Position numbers and translations under genes: made by a program
Shown here: piece after piece, positions 8,633 through 15,380 of the stretch
Layout: each line of letters starts with the position of its first letter
Numbering within the stretch: position 1 is the stretch's first letter
The notes under the pieces: generated by a model
The model's database searches: none
What the model was told of the DNA's origin: nothing
What the model saw: the letters and a program-made list of their open reading frames with translations, nothing else
Assembly (NCBI GenBank): GCA_947467375.1
Contig: CANIHL010000011.1
Span: 1 to 40,900 of the forward strand
Length of the DNA stretch: 40,900 nucleotides
From: Acidimicrobiaceae bacterium
Lineage (GTDB): Bacteria > Actinomycetota > Acidimicrobiia > Acidimicrobiales > Ilumatobacteraceae
Reading direction: 5' to 3'

Positions 8633-9649
8633 ATGGACATCGGTGTTGTATTGCAAACCACTCCGCCATCATCGCGCGTAGTGGATTTAGCCAAGAAAGC
8701 CGAAATGTTCGGCTTCTCGCATGTGTGGACATTTGACAGTCACATTTTGTGGCAGGAACCGTATGTGATTTTCAGCCAGATTTTGGCTGAAACTCGCAAC
8801 GTCATTGTTGGGCCAATGGTGACCAACCCTGCAACGCGTGACTGGACAGTGACCGCAAGTACGTATGCAACGCTCAACGAAATGTACGGCAATCGCACCG
8901 TATGTGGAATTGGCCGTGGTGACTCGGCTGTTCGTGTAACGAATGGAAAGCCAACCACGCTTGCAACATTGCGTGAAAGCGTGCATGTCATTCGTGAACT
9001 CGGATGCGGTCGAGCAGTTGACTACAACGGTTCAAGCATTCGTTTCCCATGGGCATCCAAGAGTGAACTCGAAGTGTGGGTTGCTGCTTACGGACCAAAG
9101 GCGCTGGCTCTCACCGGTGAAGTTGCCGATGGTTTCATTTTGCAACTTGCCGACTTGAGCATTGCTGAATGGACCATTAAGGCAGTGCGCGATGCAGCCG
9201 AAGCTGCGGGGCGTGACCCAAAGAGCGTGAAGATCTGCGTAGCTGCACCTGCATACGTTGGAGACGATCTCCCTTACATGCGCGATCAAACACGTTGGTT
9301 CGGTGGAATGGTGGGTAACCACGTTGCCGACATTGTGGAGCGTTATGGCGAAAATTCGTCAGTTCCAAAGGCGCTGACTGATTACATCAAGAACCGCCAG
9401 GGTTACGACTACAACGAACATGGTCGTACCGGTAATAGCCACACCACATTTGTTCCAGACGAAATCATTGATCGATTCTGCATTCTTGGAAATGCAGACG
9501 AACATATTCGTCGCCTTAAAGAACTTAAGGAAATTGGCGTCGATCAATTTGCGGTGTACTTGCAGCACGATGGCAAGGAAGAAACACTCGAGGCGTACGG
9601 CGAAAAAATCATTCCTGCAATTCAGGATTTGGGCAAAGCCAAACAATGA
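8633..9649 (+). CDS. LLM-class (probably F420-dependent) oxidoreductase
   Basis: Luciferase-like TIM-barrel oxidoreductase of 338 residues. Seen: N-terminal barrel strand MDIGVVLQTTPPS, FGFSHVWTFDSHILWQEPY, GPMVTNPATRDW, the cofactor-binding segment CGIGRGDSAVR, and VWVAAYGPKALALTGEVADG, all typical of F420- or FMN-binding LLM proteins related to methylene-tetrahydromethanopterin reductase. Resemblance to a LLM subgroup found beside hydantoinase genes is from memory and untested. It lies 30 bp after mmsA with an AAGGGGAG ribosome site, and its stop overlaps the start of the ABC permease as ATGA. Inference: because no dihydropyrimidine dehydrogenase is encoded here, this enzyme could carry out the uracil/dihydrouracil redox step with F420. 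A monooxygenase role like RutA is the main alternative. Confidence 0.82.
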   Translation: MDIGVVLQTTPPSSRVVDLAKKAEMFGFSHVWTFDSHILWQEPYVIFSQILAETRNVIVGPMVTNPATRDWTVTASTYATLNEMYGNRTVCGIGRGDSAVRVTNGKPTTLATLRESVHVIRELGCGRAVDYNGSSIRFPWASKSELEVWVAAYGPKALALTGEVADGFILQLADLSIAEWTIKAVRDAAEAAGRDPKSVKICVAAPAYVGDDLPYMRDQTRWFGGMVGNHVADIVERYGENSSVPKALTDYIKNRQGYDYNEHGRTGNSHTTFVPDEIIDRFCILGNADEHIRRLKELKEIGVDQFAVYLQHDGKEETLEAYGEKIIPAIQDLGKAKQ

Positions 9650-10530
9650 ACAAACAACTGCGACGAGCCGCATATCGCACAGGAATGTTTCTTGTGTCGA
9701 TAGCGCTCGTGGCAGTGCTGTGGGAGTTGTACAAAGTCGTTGGGCCTGAAAAGGGCGGCAAGCTTTTCGGGGTAGCAATACTTCCTCGGTCAAATGACAC
9801 CGCAATGCCTCACCTCTGGGAAATGCTCAGTCGCTATGCCGAGCCAGAAATGCGCGGACCCCATTCACGTCAAATTTGGCTGGTGGTGTTGCAGGGTGCC
9901 TGGTTTTCATTTCGACTTGCACTGGTCGGATTTGTTATTGGGTCATCGATCGGTGTTGCACTTGCAGCATTGATGACACGATTTAAAACCATGGAGCGCG
10001 GGTTGCTTCCGTATTTGGTTGTTTCACAAACCGTTCCGCTGATTGCTCTTGCGCCACTCGTGGTTTCGTGGGGCGGCAAGTTGCACATCTTCGGTTTTAC
10101 GTGGCCGCGTTGGCTGTCCGCTTCAGTGCTCGGTGCGTTCCTGGCCTTCTTCCCGATTGCCGTAGGCACATTGCGCGGTTTGAAAAGCGCACCAGCAGCG
10201 TCACTCGAACTGATGGACAGCTATGCAGCTTCGTGGAAGCAAACACTGTTCAAGTTGCGATTTCCAGCAGCAATTCCGTACATGGTTCCTGCGTTCAAGT
10301 TGGGTGCGTCAGGTTCAGTTATTGGTGTAGTGGTTGCTGAAATTTCAACTGGTCTTAAAGGCGGAATTGGCCGCTTGATTATTGAGTACGCCCGCCAGGC
10401 AACAGGCGATCCGGCGAAGGTATTTACAGCAGTATTCGGCGCCGCAGGACTGGGTCTTGCAATGGCTGGCCTTGTAACGCTTGCAGATGTGTTGTTGATG
10501 CGTAACCGACCAAAGGAGACCACCACATGA
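9646..10530 (+). CDS. ABC transporter permease (NMT1/SsuC/TauC type), first of two
   Basis: Inner-membrane permease of 294 residues with a signal-anchor-like first helix (GMFLVSIALVAVLWELY) and several further hydrophobic spans. It carries the permease loop around ELMDSYAASWKQTLFKLRFPAAIPYMV (parts ELMDSYAAS and KLRFPAAIPYMV), the EAA-type contact for the ATPase, as in sulfonate, thiamine-precursor and nitrate importers. The start overlaps the LLM gene and the end overlaps the ATPase gene, both as ATGA. With the second permease it should form a heterodimeric channel, probably for a pyrimidine, hydantoin or related N-heterocycle given its operon. Confidence 0.87.
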   Translation: MNKQLRRAAYRTGMFLVSIALVAVLWELYKVVGPEKGGKLFGVAILPRSNDTAMPHLWEMLSRYAEPEMRGPHSRQIWLVVLQGAWFSFRLALVGFVIGSSIGVALAALMTRFKTMERGLLPYLVVSQTVPLIALAPLVVSWGGKLHIFGFTWPRWLSASVLGAFLAFFPIAVGTLRGLKSAPAASLELMDSYAASWKQTLFKLRFPAAIPYMVPAFKLGASGSVIGVVVAEISTGLKGGIGRLIIEYARQATGDPAKVFTAVFGAAGLGLAMAGLVTLADVLLMRNRPKETTT

Positions 10531-11339
10531 GCGCAGTTCATGTTGCGGGAGTAAGCAAAATATTCAATCAGGGGACACCGAAACAAGTAGATGCACTTGT
10601 TGATGTGAATTTGACTGTTGAACCGGGGGAATTCGTTTCGCTCATCGGTCCATCGGGATGTGGCAAGTCAACGTTGTTGCGCCTCATCGCTAACTTGCTC
10701 GAACCGACTACTGGTGCGGTCACAGTAAATGGCAAAACTGCAGCGCAGTCTCGTCTTGATCAGGACTACGGCATGGCATTCCAGCAAGCCGGATTGTTTG
10801 ACTGGCGTTCGGTTGCGAAAAACATTGAGCTCCCACTTGAGCTAAAGGGTTGGGACAAGGAAAAGCGTGCAGCACGTGCGCAGGAAATGCTCGAGCTCGT
10901 AAAACTTCCAGAGTTTGCCGACCTCATGCCGTGGCAGTTATCGGGCGGTATGCAGCAGCGCATCGCCATTGCTCGTGCACTCGCCGCGCATCCTCCGCTG
11001 TTGTTAATGGACGAACCATTTGGCGCCCTTGACGAGATGACTCGTGAATATATGCAAGGCGAGTTGCTGCGTATTTGTGCAGAAACAAAGACGACCGTCG
11101 TGTTTGTTACCCACTCCATTCCAGAAGCGGTGTATCTGTCGAATCGGGTTGTGGTGATGTCGCCGCGTCCTGGTCGTATCACTGAAGTTGTGAATGTGAG
11201 CCTCGGTGCCAATCGAAGTGAAGACACTCGCGCAGCGGACAATTTCTTTTCTGGAATTACTGCCGTCCGTGAGGCGCTTCGTGGCACACATGCAGATCAT
11301 GCAAATGCAGGAGCCGTGCGCGGAGTTGAAGATCGCTGA
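10527..11339 (+). CDS. ABC transporter ATP-binding protein (SsuB/TauB type)
   Basis: ATPase of 270 residues. Motifs: Walker A GPSGCGKST, Q-loop in YGMAFQQAGLFDW, signature LSGGMQQR, Walker B LLLMDEPFGALDE, and switch His in FVTHSIPEAVYL. The sequence ALDEMTREYMQ and SIPEAVYLSNRV places it with the nitrate/sulfonate/taurine-type importers. It is sandwiched between two permease genes (4-bp overlap upstream, 2-bp gap downstream) and should energise import of the substrate bound by the lipoprotein encoded at 12157-13305. Confidence 0.92.
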   Translation: MSAVHVAGVSKIFNQGTPKQVDALVDVNLTVEPGEFVSLIGPSGCGKSTLLRLIANLLEPTTGAVTVNGKTAAQSRLDQDYGMAFQQAGLFDWRSVAKNIELPLELKGWDKEKRAARAQEMLELVKLPEFADLMPWQLSGGMQQRIAIARALAAHPPLLLMDEPFGALDEMTREYMQGELLRICAETKTTVVFVTHSIPEAVYLSNRVVVMSPRPGRITEVVNVSLGANRSEDTRAADNFFSGITAVREALRGTHADHANAGAVRGVEDR

Positions 11340-11341
11340 TC

Positions 11342-12124
11342 ATGACGCTTGTTAATCGCCTTCGCAGCGTTGCGGTTCCGTTTATTTTTGGCGTTGGCTT
11401 TTTGGCGTTCTGGGAAGGTGCTGTCAAGTTCTTTCACCTAAAGCCATACTTTCTTGCTCCACCATCAAAAATCTTGAGTCAGTTTTTTGATAATGCTTCA
11501 CGAATTTGGGGCGCGGCTTCAGTGTCTGGCATGAATGCACTTGTAGGTCTGGTTGCTGGCACGGTGTTTGGTGTGGCCATGAGTTTCATACTCAGTCGAT
11601 TCCGGTTTCTAAGTTCACTCATTACACCTCTCGCAATTGCGTTAAATGCAATTCCAATTTTCGTTCTTGTTGCTGTGCTCAACAACATGTATTCGATAAC
11701 CAGCGAGATTCCACGCCGCATCATGGTGAGCCTCGTGGTGTATTTCATTGTTCTGGTAAACGTTGCAAAGGGACTGACACAGGTGAAAACAACTCACCTC
11801 GAAATCATGCATTCATACGCTGCAAGTGATATTGAAATTTTGCGTAAAGTTCGGGTACCAAACGCGGTGCCTTATCTCTTCACGGCGCTCAAAATTTCGG
11901 CTCCAGCAGCAGTAATTACTTCATTTGTTTCTGAATATTTCGGAGGGTCCCAAAATGGCTTGGGAAGCCGAATTACCAGCAATATCGCTAATTCCAAGAA
12001 TGCTGCAGCCTGGGCTTATGTCCTAGGGGCATGTTTACTTGGATTAGCCTTTTACCTAGTCTCCGTAGTGCTGGAGAACGTCGCCTCTCGAGGCGCCGGA
12101 GCCACAAATAACACAAACAAGTAG
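11342..12124 (+). CDS. ABC transporter permease (NMT1/SsuC/TauC type), second of two
   Basis: Second permease, 260 residues, with about six hydrophobic spans (for example VPFIFGVGFLAFWEG and LITPLAIALNAIPIFVLVAV). The ATPase-contact loop reads LEIMHSYAASDIEILRKVRVP followed by YLFTALKISAPAAVITSFV (parts LEIMHSYAAS and LRKVRVPNAVPYLF). It begins 2 bp after the ATPase stop. It is only distantly like the first permease, so the channel is probably a heterodimer. A 6-bp hairpin follows its stop (12124-12139). Confidence 0.87.
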   Translation: MTLVNRLRSVAVPFIFGVGFLAFWEGAVKFFHLKPYFLAPPSKILSQFFDNASRIWGAASVSGMNALVGLVAGTVFGVAMSFILSRFRFLSSLITPLAIALNAIPIFVLVAVLNNMYSITSEIPRRIMVSLVVYFIVLVNVAKGLTQVKTTHLEIMHSYAASDIEILRKVRVPNAVPYLFTALKISAPAAVITSFVSEYFGGSQNGLGSRITSNIANSKNAAAWAYVLGACLLGLAFYLVSVVLENVASRGAGATNNTNK

Positions 12125-12139
12125 AGAGCTCAGGCTCTC
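12124..12139 (+). promoter_or_regulatory. Small hairpin directly before the binding-protein ribosome site
   Basis: GAGAGC, loop TCAG, GCTCTC: a perfect 6-bp stem that starts on the last base of the permease stop codon and ends right before the GGGGGAG ribosome site of the next gene. There is no U-tract, so it is not a terminator. It may protect or separate the highly expressed binding-protein message. Confidence 0.45.
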
Positions 12140-12156
12140 GGGGGAGTACCAAAATA

Positions 12157-13305
12157 ATGAGGAAATCAGGAATCAAACTCGCAGTTGCGGGCTTTGCTGC
12201 CCTGTCTTTGGTCGTCGCAGCATGCGGCGGTTCAAGCAGCAGTACAAGCGACACAACAGCAGCATGTGAAACCACCACACCTGTAAGTTTGCAGTTGCAG
12301 TGGGTTACACAAGCACAATTCGCTGGCTATTTCGCAGCAGTAGACCAGGGCTTCTATGCGGCTCAGTGTCTAGACGTAACCATCGTTGAAGGTGGAGTTG
12401 ACATCGTTCCTCAGCAGCAACTTGCTGACGGCGCAGTGGACTTCGCACTCTCATGGGTACCAAAGGCTCTCGCATCACGCGAAGCTGGCGCGAACATCGT
12501 CAACATTGCACAGATCTATCAGCGTTCAGGAACGTTGCAGGTTTCGTTCAAGGACAAGAACATCACCACTTCAGCAGACTTCGCTGGAAAGAAGATTGGT
12601 AACTGGGGCTTCGGCAACGAGTTCGAAATCTTCGCAGCACTCACCAAGGCCGGAATTGATCCAGCAACTGGTGTAGAGCTTGTTCAGCAACAGTTCGACA
12701 TGTCAGGCTTGCTCGCAGGCGACATCGACGCTGCAGAAGCAATGACCTACAACGAATACGCACAGGTTCTTGAAACCATGAACCCAGCAACCAATGCGTT
12801 GTACACAGCAGAAGACCTCAACGTAGTTTCGTACGAAACTGAAGGCGTTGGAATGTTGCAGGACGCAATCTGGGCAAATGGCGACAAGCTCGCTTCGGAT
12901 GCTGCCTACAAGGACACTGCAGTGAAGTTCGTTGCAGCATCAATTCAGGGTTGGGCATTCTGCCGCGACAACGCTGAAGCTTGCCGTGACATCGTTGTAG
13001 CCAAGGGTTCAACCTTGGGTGCAAGCCACCAGTTGTGGCAGATGAACGAAGTAAGCAAGTTGATCTGGCCAGCACCTATGGGCGCAGGCATGATCGATTC
13101 AGCTGCTTGGGACCGCACTGTAACGCTTGCACAGGGAACCAAGAACCTCGAGGGTTCAACCGTTCTTACTGCAGCTCCTACCGAAGGTGCATACACCAAC
13201 GACATCGTGACCGCCGCATACGCGATCCTCGATGGTTTGGGCGTTGACTACAAGGGCGAAGCATTTGCTCCTCTTACCGTCACCCTCAACGAAGGTGGAA
13301 ACTGA
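12157..13305 (+). CDS. ABC transporter substrate-binding lipoprotein, NMT1/THI5-like
   Basis: Periplasmic-type binding protein of 382 residues with a lipoprotein signal (lipobox VVAAC near residue 23, then GGSSSS). The fold signature of NMT1/THI5-like proteins is clear: VSLQLQWVTQAQFAGYFAAVDQGFY near the N-terminus (parts LQLQWVTQAQFAG and YFAAVDQGFYAAQ), then VEGGVDIVPQQQLADGAVDFALSW and KKIGNWGFGNEFEIF. Members of the family bind thiamine-precursor pyrimidines, riboflavin or other heterocycles. With the surrounding enzymes, a pyrimidine or hydantoin ligand is a reasonable inference. It has the strongest codon bias in the operon, is preceded by hairpin 12124-12139 and is followed by a strong terminator, as expected for an abundant receptor. 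Confidence 0.9.
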   Translation: MRKSGIKLAVAGFAALSLVVAACGGSSSSTSDTTAACETTTPVSLQLQWVTQAQFAGYFAAVDQGFYAAQCLDVTIVEGGVDIVPQQQLADGAVDFALSWVPKALASREAGANIVNIAQIYQRSGTLQVSFKDKNITTSADFAGKKIGNWGFGNEFEIFAALTKAGIDPATGVELVQQQFDMSGLLAGDIDAAEAMTYNEYAQVLETMNPATNALYTAEDLNVVSYETEGVGMLQDAIWANGDKLASDAAYKDTAVKFVAASIQGWAFCRDNAEACRDIVVAKGSTLGASHQLWQMNEVSKLIWPAPMGAGMIDSAAWDRTVTLAQGTKNLEGSTVLTAAPTEGAYTNDIVTAAYAILDGLGVDYKGEAFAPLTVTLNEGGN

Positions 13306-13329
13306 TTTAGTTCAGTTCTTTACGAATTG

Positions 13330-13358
13330 GGCGGGGTGCTTCGGCACCCCGCCTTTTT
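13330..13358 (+). terminator. Rho-independent terminator of the pyrimidine operon
   Basis: GGCGGGGTGC, loop TTCG, GCACCCCGCC followed by TTTTTCATTTTATTTT. The stem is a perfect 10 bp closed by a stable UUCG tetraloop with a U-tract. It lies 25 bp after the binding-protein stop. Confidence 0.93.
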
Positions 13359-13558
13359 CATTTTATTTTGCTTTCAAGTCGAGCAATTTCGCGCTCAAGC
13401 GTGAGTATCAGTCGATCAATCCGAGCATCCAACCTTGTTGCGGCGATTCGGACGGAATAAAGCGTGGCCGGATCCTGCCAGCGAGGGTCGGTGGATTCAA
13501 GTAGGTAATCATCTACGGGCAATTCGTTGCTCAGAGGTTTCTCCATAAACATTGTCAT
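13358..13558 (-). CDS. Small hypothetical protein with C-terminal coiled coil
   Basis: Unrecognised protein of about 66 residues from ATG 13558; ATGs at 13552 and 13546 are alternatives. The longer open frame from a TTG at 13603 is unlikely because that TTG lies next to the -10 box of the promoter and would be upstream of the mRNA start. The C-terminal part RIAATRLDARIDRLILTLEREIARLESKIK has heptad hydrophobics (parts RLDARIDRLILTLE and REIARLESKIK) and should form an amphipathic helix or coiled coil. It shares its upstream promoter sequence with the coiled-coil gene at 14991-15326. The stop codon lies just beyond the terminator of the convergent pyrimidine operon. Confidence 0.5.
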   Translation of the reverse strand: MTMFMEKPLSNELPVDDYLLESTDPRWQDPATLYSVRIAATRLDARIDRLILTLEREIARLESKIK

Positions 13559-13602
13559 GCAGACAGGTGTGCAGAAGGCCGAGCGAACGGCAATAAAACC
13601 CA

Positions 13603-13637
13603 ACTATTACACAGGTGCCACTTTGGCTGTCAAGCAG
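13603..13637 (-). promoter_or_regulatory. Promoter copy A of a duplicated upstream element
   Basis: On the minus strand TTGACA, 18 bp, TAATAG. The 35-bp segment matches 30 of 35 positions of the segment at 15334-15368 by hand alignment. It drives the small gene ending at 13358. Its predicted start point is near 13596. Confidence 0.6.
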
Positions 13638-13658
13638 CCCCAGTAGAACCCTGTTGGC

Positions 13659-14939
13659 TTATGGGTGCAGGCCGCGCATGCGATGCGCGTCTGCAATGGT
13701 CTTCACGCCGAGTACCGAGGCAGCGAGCCTGTTCGGCAACTTCGACTCTTGAGAGAATGCGTAGAAGCGTTCGAATGCAGCACGCATGAGGTCGATCACT
13801 CGTGCGTTCACTTCATCTTCGTCCCACGTTAAGTGCGCGAAGTTCTGACACTGCTCAAGGTAAGAGCAAGTAACGCCACCAGCGTTTGCATATACGTCGG
13901 GAATGATGATGACGCCTTTGTCGGCCAAGATGAGGTCGGCAGTAGGGGTGAGCGGTCCGTTTGCGCCTTCCACGACCAACGTGGCTTTCATGTTGTTCGC
14001 TTCTTCCTCGCCAACGGCGTCTCCGAGCGCGCATGGCATGACAATGTCGCAGTCAAGAGCGAAAACAGCAGTCGAACCCGCAACGCCTCGTGCAACCACT
14101 TCACCTATTCCTGTATCGCACACACTTCGTGCGCCTTCACGGAATGTTTTGTCGATAGCTGCAAGGTCGAGCCCCGCAGCTGAATGAATGGTGCCACCAA
14201 CATCGGAAAGGCCAACGATGAGTGCACCACGTGCTGCAGCAAGCCGTGCAGCCCACGAACCAACTTGTCCGTAACCCTGAATGGCAATCTTCTTGCCTTG
14301 CAGCGAAGTTCCCATTTTGCCAAGCATGAGTGCTGCAGCTTCAACAACACCGCGACCGGTGGCAGACTCGCGACCAAGTGAACCACCAAGTTCAATTGGC
14401 TTTCCAGTGACAACGCCTGGAGTTGCGTGACCTACGCCAGTTGAATATTGGTCCATGATCCACGCCATAATTTGTGAGTTTGTTCCAACGTCGGGTGCAG
14501 GAACGTCTTTATCTGGTCCGAGGAATGAAGAAATTTCTGAAACGTAACGGCGAGTAATGCGCTCAATTTCACCGATGGAATAATCCTTTGGGTTAAAACA
14601 GACACCGCCCTTTGCGCCACCAAGCGGCAAGTTGGCAATGGCGGTCTTTAGCGACATACCCATTGCGAGCGCGATGACTTCTTCGCGATTCACTTCTTGG
14701 TGGTAACGAATTCCACCTTTTGCTGGGCCTCGAGTGGTGTTGTGATGCACCCGCCAACCAGTGAGTTGATCTCGCGAACCGTCGTCTCGTCGAAATGGAA
14801 TTGCCACCTCGATGATTCTTCGTGGTGCGACGATCGTTTCGATCAGGCCATCTTCCAACTTCAACCACTCGCCGGCTTCGCGTACGCGAAGTTCTGCCGC
14901 TTCGAGTGCCGAGTAGTTCTTATATGACGCCATTGTCAT
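13659..14939 (-). CDS. gdhA: Glutamate dehydrogenase (Glu/Leu/Phe/Val dehydrogenase family)
   Basis: Amino acid dehydrogenase of 426 residues, interconverting glutamate with 2-oxoglutarate and ammonium. Visible: substrate-binding GGIRYH (75-80), catalytic Lys110 in PLGGAKGGV, and the dinucleotide fold IQGYGQVGSWAARL. The length and the segment KDVPAPDVGTNSQIMAW fit hexameric (class II) NAD-type enzymes. A strong ribosome site (AAAGGGG) lies 5 nt before ATG 14939; ATG 14933 is a weaker alternative. It follows a coiled-coil gene by 51 bp on the same strand. It could assimilate ammonium released by the neighbouring pyrimidine pathway, which is inference only. Confidence 0.93.
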   Translation of the reverse strand: MTMASYKNYSALEAAELRVREAGEWLKLEDGLIETIVAPRRIIEVAIPFRRDDGSRDQLTGWRVHHNTTRGPAKGGIRYHQEVNREEVIALAMGMSLKTAIANLPLGGAKGGVCFNPKDYSIGEIERITRRYVSEISSFLGPDKDVPAPDVGTNSQIMAWIMDQYSTGVGHATPGVVTGKPIELGGSLGRESATGRGVVEAAALMLGKMGTSLQGKKIAIQGYGQVGSWAARLAAARGALIVGLSDVGGTIHSAAGLDLAAIDKTFREGARSVCDTGIGEVVARGVAGSTAVFALDCDIVMPCALGDAVGEEEANNMKATLVVEGANGPLTPTADLILADKGVIIIPDVYANAGGVTCSYLEQCQNFAHLTWDEDEVNARVIDLMRAAFERFYAFSQESKLPNRLAASVLGVKTIADAHRMRGLHP

Positions 14940-14950
14940 ATATTCCCCTT

Positions 14951-14966
14951 TCAGCAGTAGTGCTGA
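14951..14966 (-). promoter_or_regulatory. Hairpin directly before the gdhA ribosome site
   Basis: TCAGCA, 4-nt loop, TGCTGA: a perfect 6-bp stem that abuts AAGGGGA, the gdhA ribosome site. No U-tract follows. A second 6-bp dyad (TAGACC/GGTCTA, 14975-14993) overlaps the stop codon of the gene upstream. Confidence 0.4.
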
Positions 14967-14990
14967 GCAGAGGTTAGACCACTTTGGGGT

Positions 14991-15326
14991 CTAGAGCAGA
15001 CCGCGCAACAGTTGAAAACCGCCAAAGATAACGCCGCTAGAACCGATCATTGCTCCTGCAACCCAGCCGGCAATTTTCACAGGAACGAGTCGCATCTCTT
15101 CCTTGAACTCGAGGAATTCACCCCGCAGCTGGTTGATCTTTGCATCTAATTCGTTGAACCTCTTATCAAGTTCGTTGAACCGTGCTTCTATTGCAACGAA
15201 ACGAGCGTCCATTTCATTGAACCGTGCTTCTATTGCAACGAAACGTGCGTCCATTTGATTCGCGAATGTATAAAACTGATTCCACGTCACTGGCTCGTTT
15301 CCGCGATCGCTTGATTGTGTATTCAT
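14991..15326 (-). CDS. Small coiled-coil protein with C-terminal membrane helix
   Basis: Protein of 111 residues with no recognised function. After a short polar N-terminus it consists of heptad/14-residue repeats: MDARFVAIEARFNE twice in a row, then FNELDKR and FNELDAK, so a long parallel coiled coil is expected. The C-terminus (VKIAGWVAGAMIGSSGVIFGG) is a single hydrophobic helix, which suggests a tail-anchored cytoplasmic coiled coil. This overall plan resembles small actinobacterial and phage coiled-coil membrane proteins, but I cannot name a family. The ATG lies 8 nt after a TAATAG box, so the mRNA should be leaderless. It may be co-transcribed with gdhA. Confidence 0.72.
   Translation of the reverse strand: MNTQSSDRGNEPVTWNQFYTFANQMDARFVAIEARFNEMDARFVAIEARFNELDKRFNELDAKINQLRGEFLEFKEEMRLVPVKIAGWVAGAMIGSSGVIFGGFQLLRGLL
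15175..15258 (-). repeat. 42-bp tandem repeat, two copies, inside coiled-coil gene
   Basis: Units 15175-15216 and 15217-15258 differ at only 2 of 42 positions. Each encodes 14 residues (two heptads), so copy number can change without breaking the frame or the coiled-coil register. Confidence 0.9.
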
Positions 15327-15333
15327 ATTTGTG

Positions 15334-15368
15334 ACTATTACACAGGTCGTGCTTTGGTTGTCAAGCAG
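15334..15368 (-). promoter_or_regulatory. Promoter copy B of a duplicated upstream element
   Basis: On the minus strand TTGACA, 18 bp, TAATAG, then 8 nt to the ATG at 15326, consistent with a leaderless message. It is 30/35 identical to 13603-13637 by hand alignment. Confidence 0.6.
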
Positions 15369-15374
15369 TAAAGT
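15369..15374 (+). promoter_or_regulatory. Putative -10 box of leaderless peptidase gene
   Basis: TAAAGT, 6 nt before the ATG at 15381. It overlaps the upstream edge of the divergent promoter copy B. No consensus -35 is seen. Confidence 0.45.
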
Positions 15375-15380
15375 TCACCT

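Noticed and set aside
15175-15258. Repeats as a CRISPR or minisatellite array
   Set aside because: Only two units, no spacers, in frame within a coiled-coil gene.
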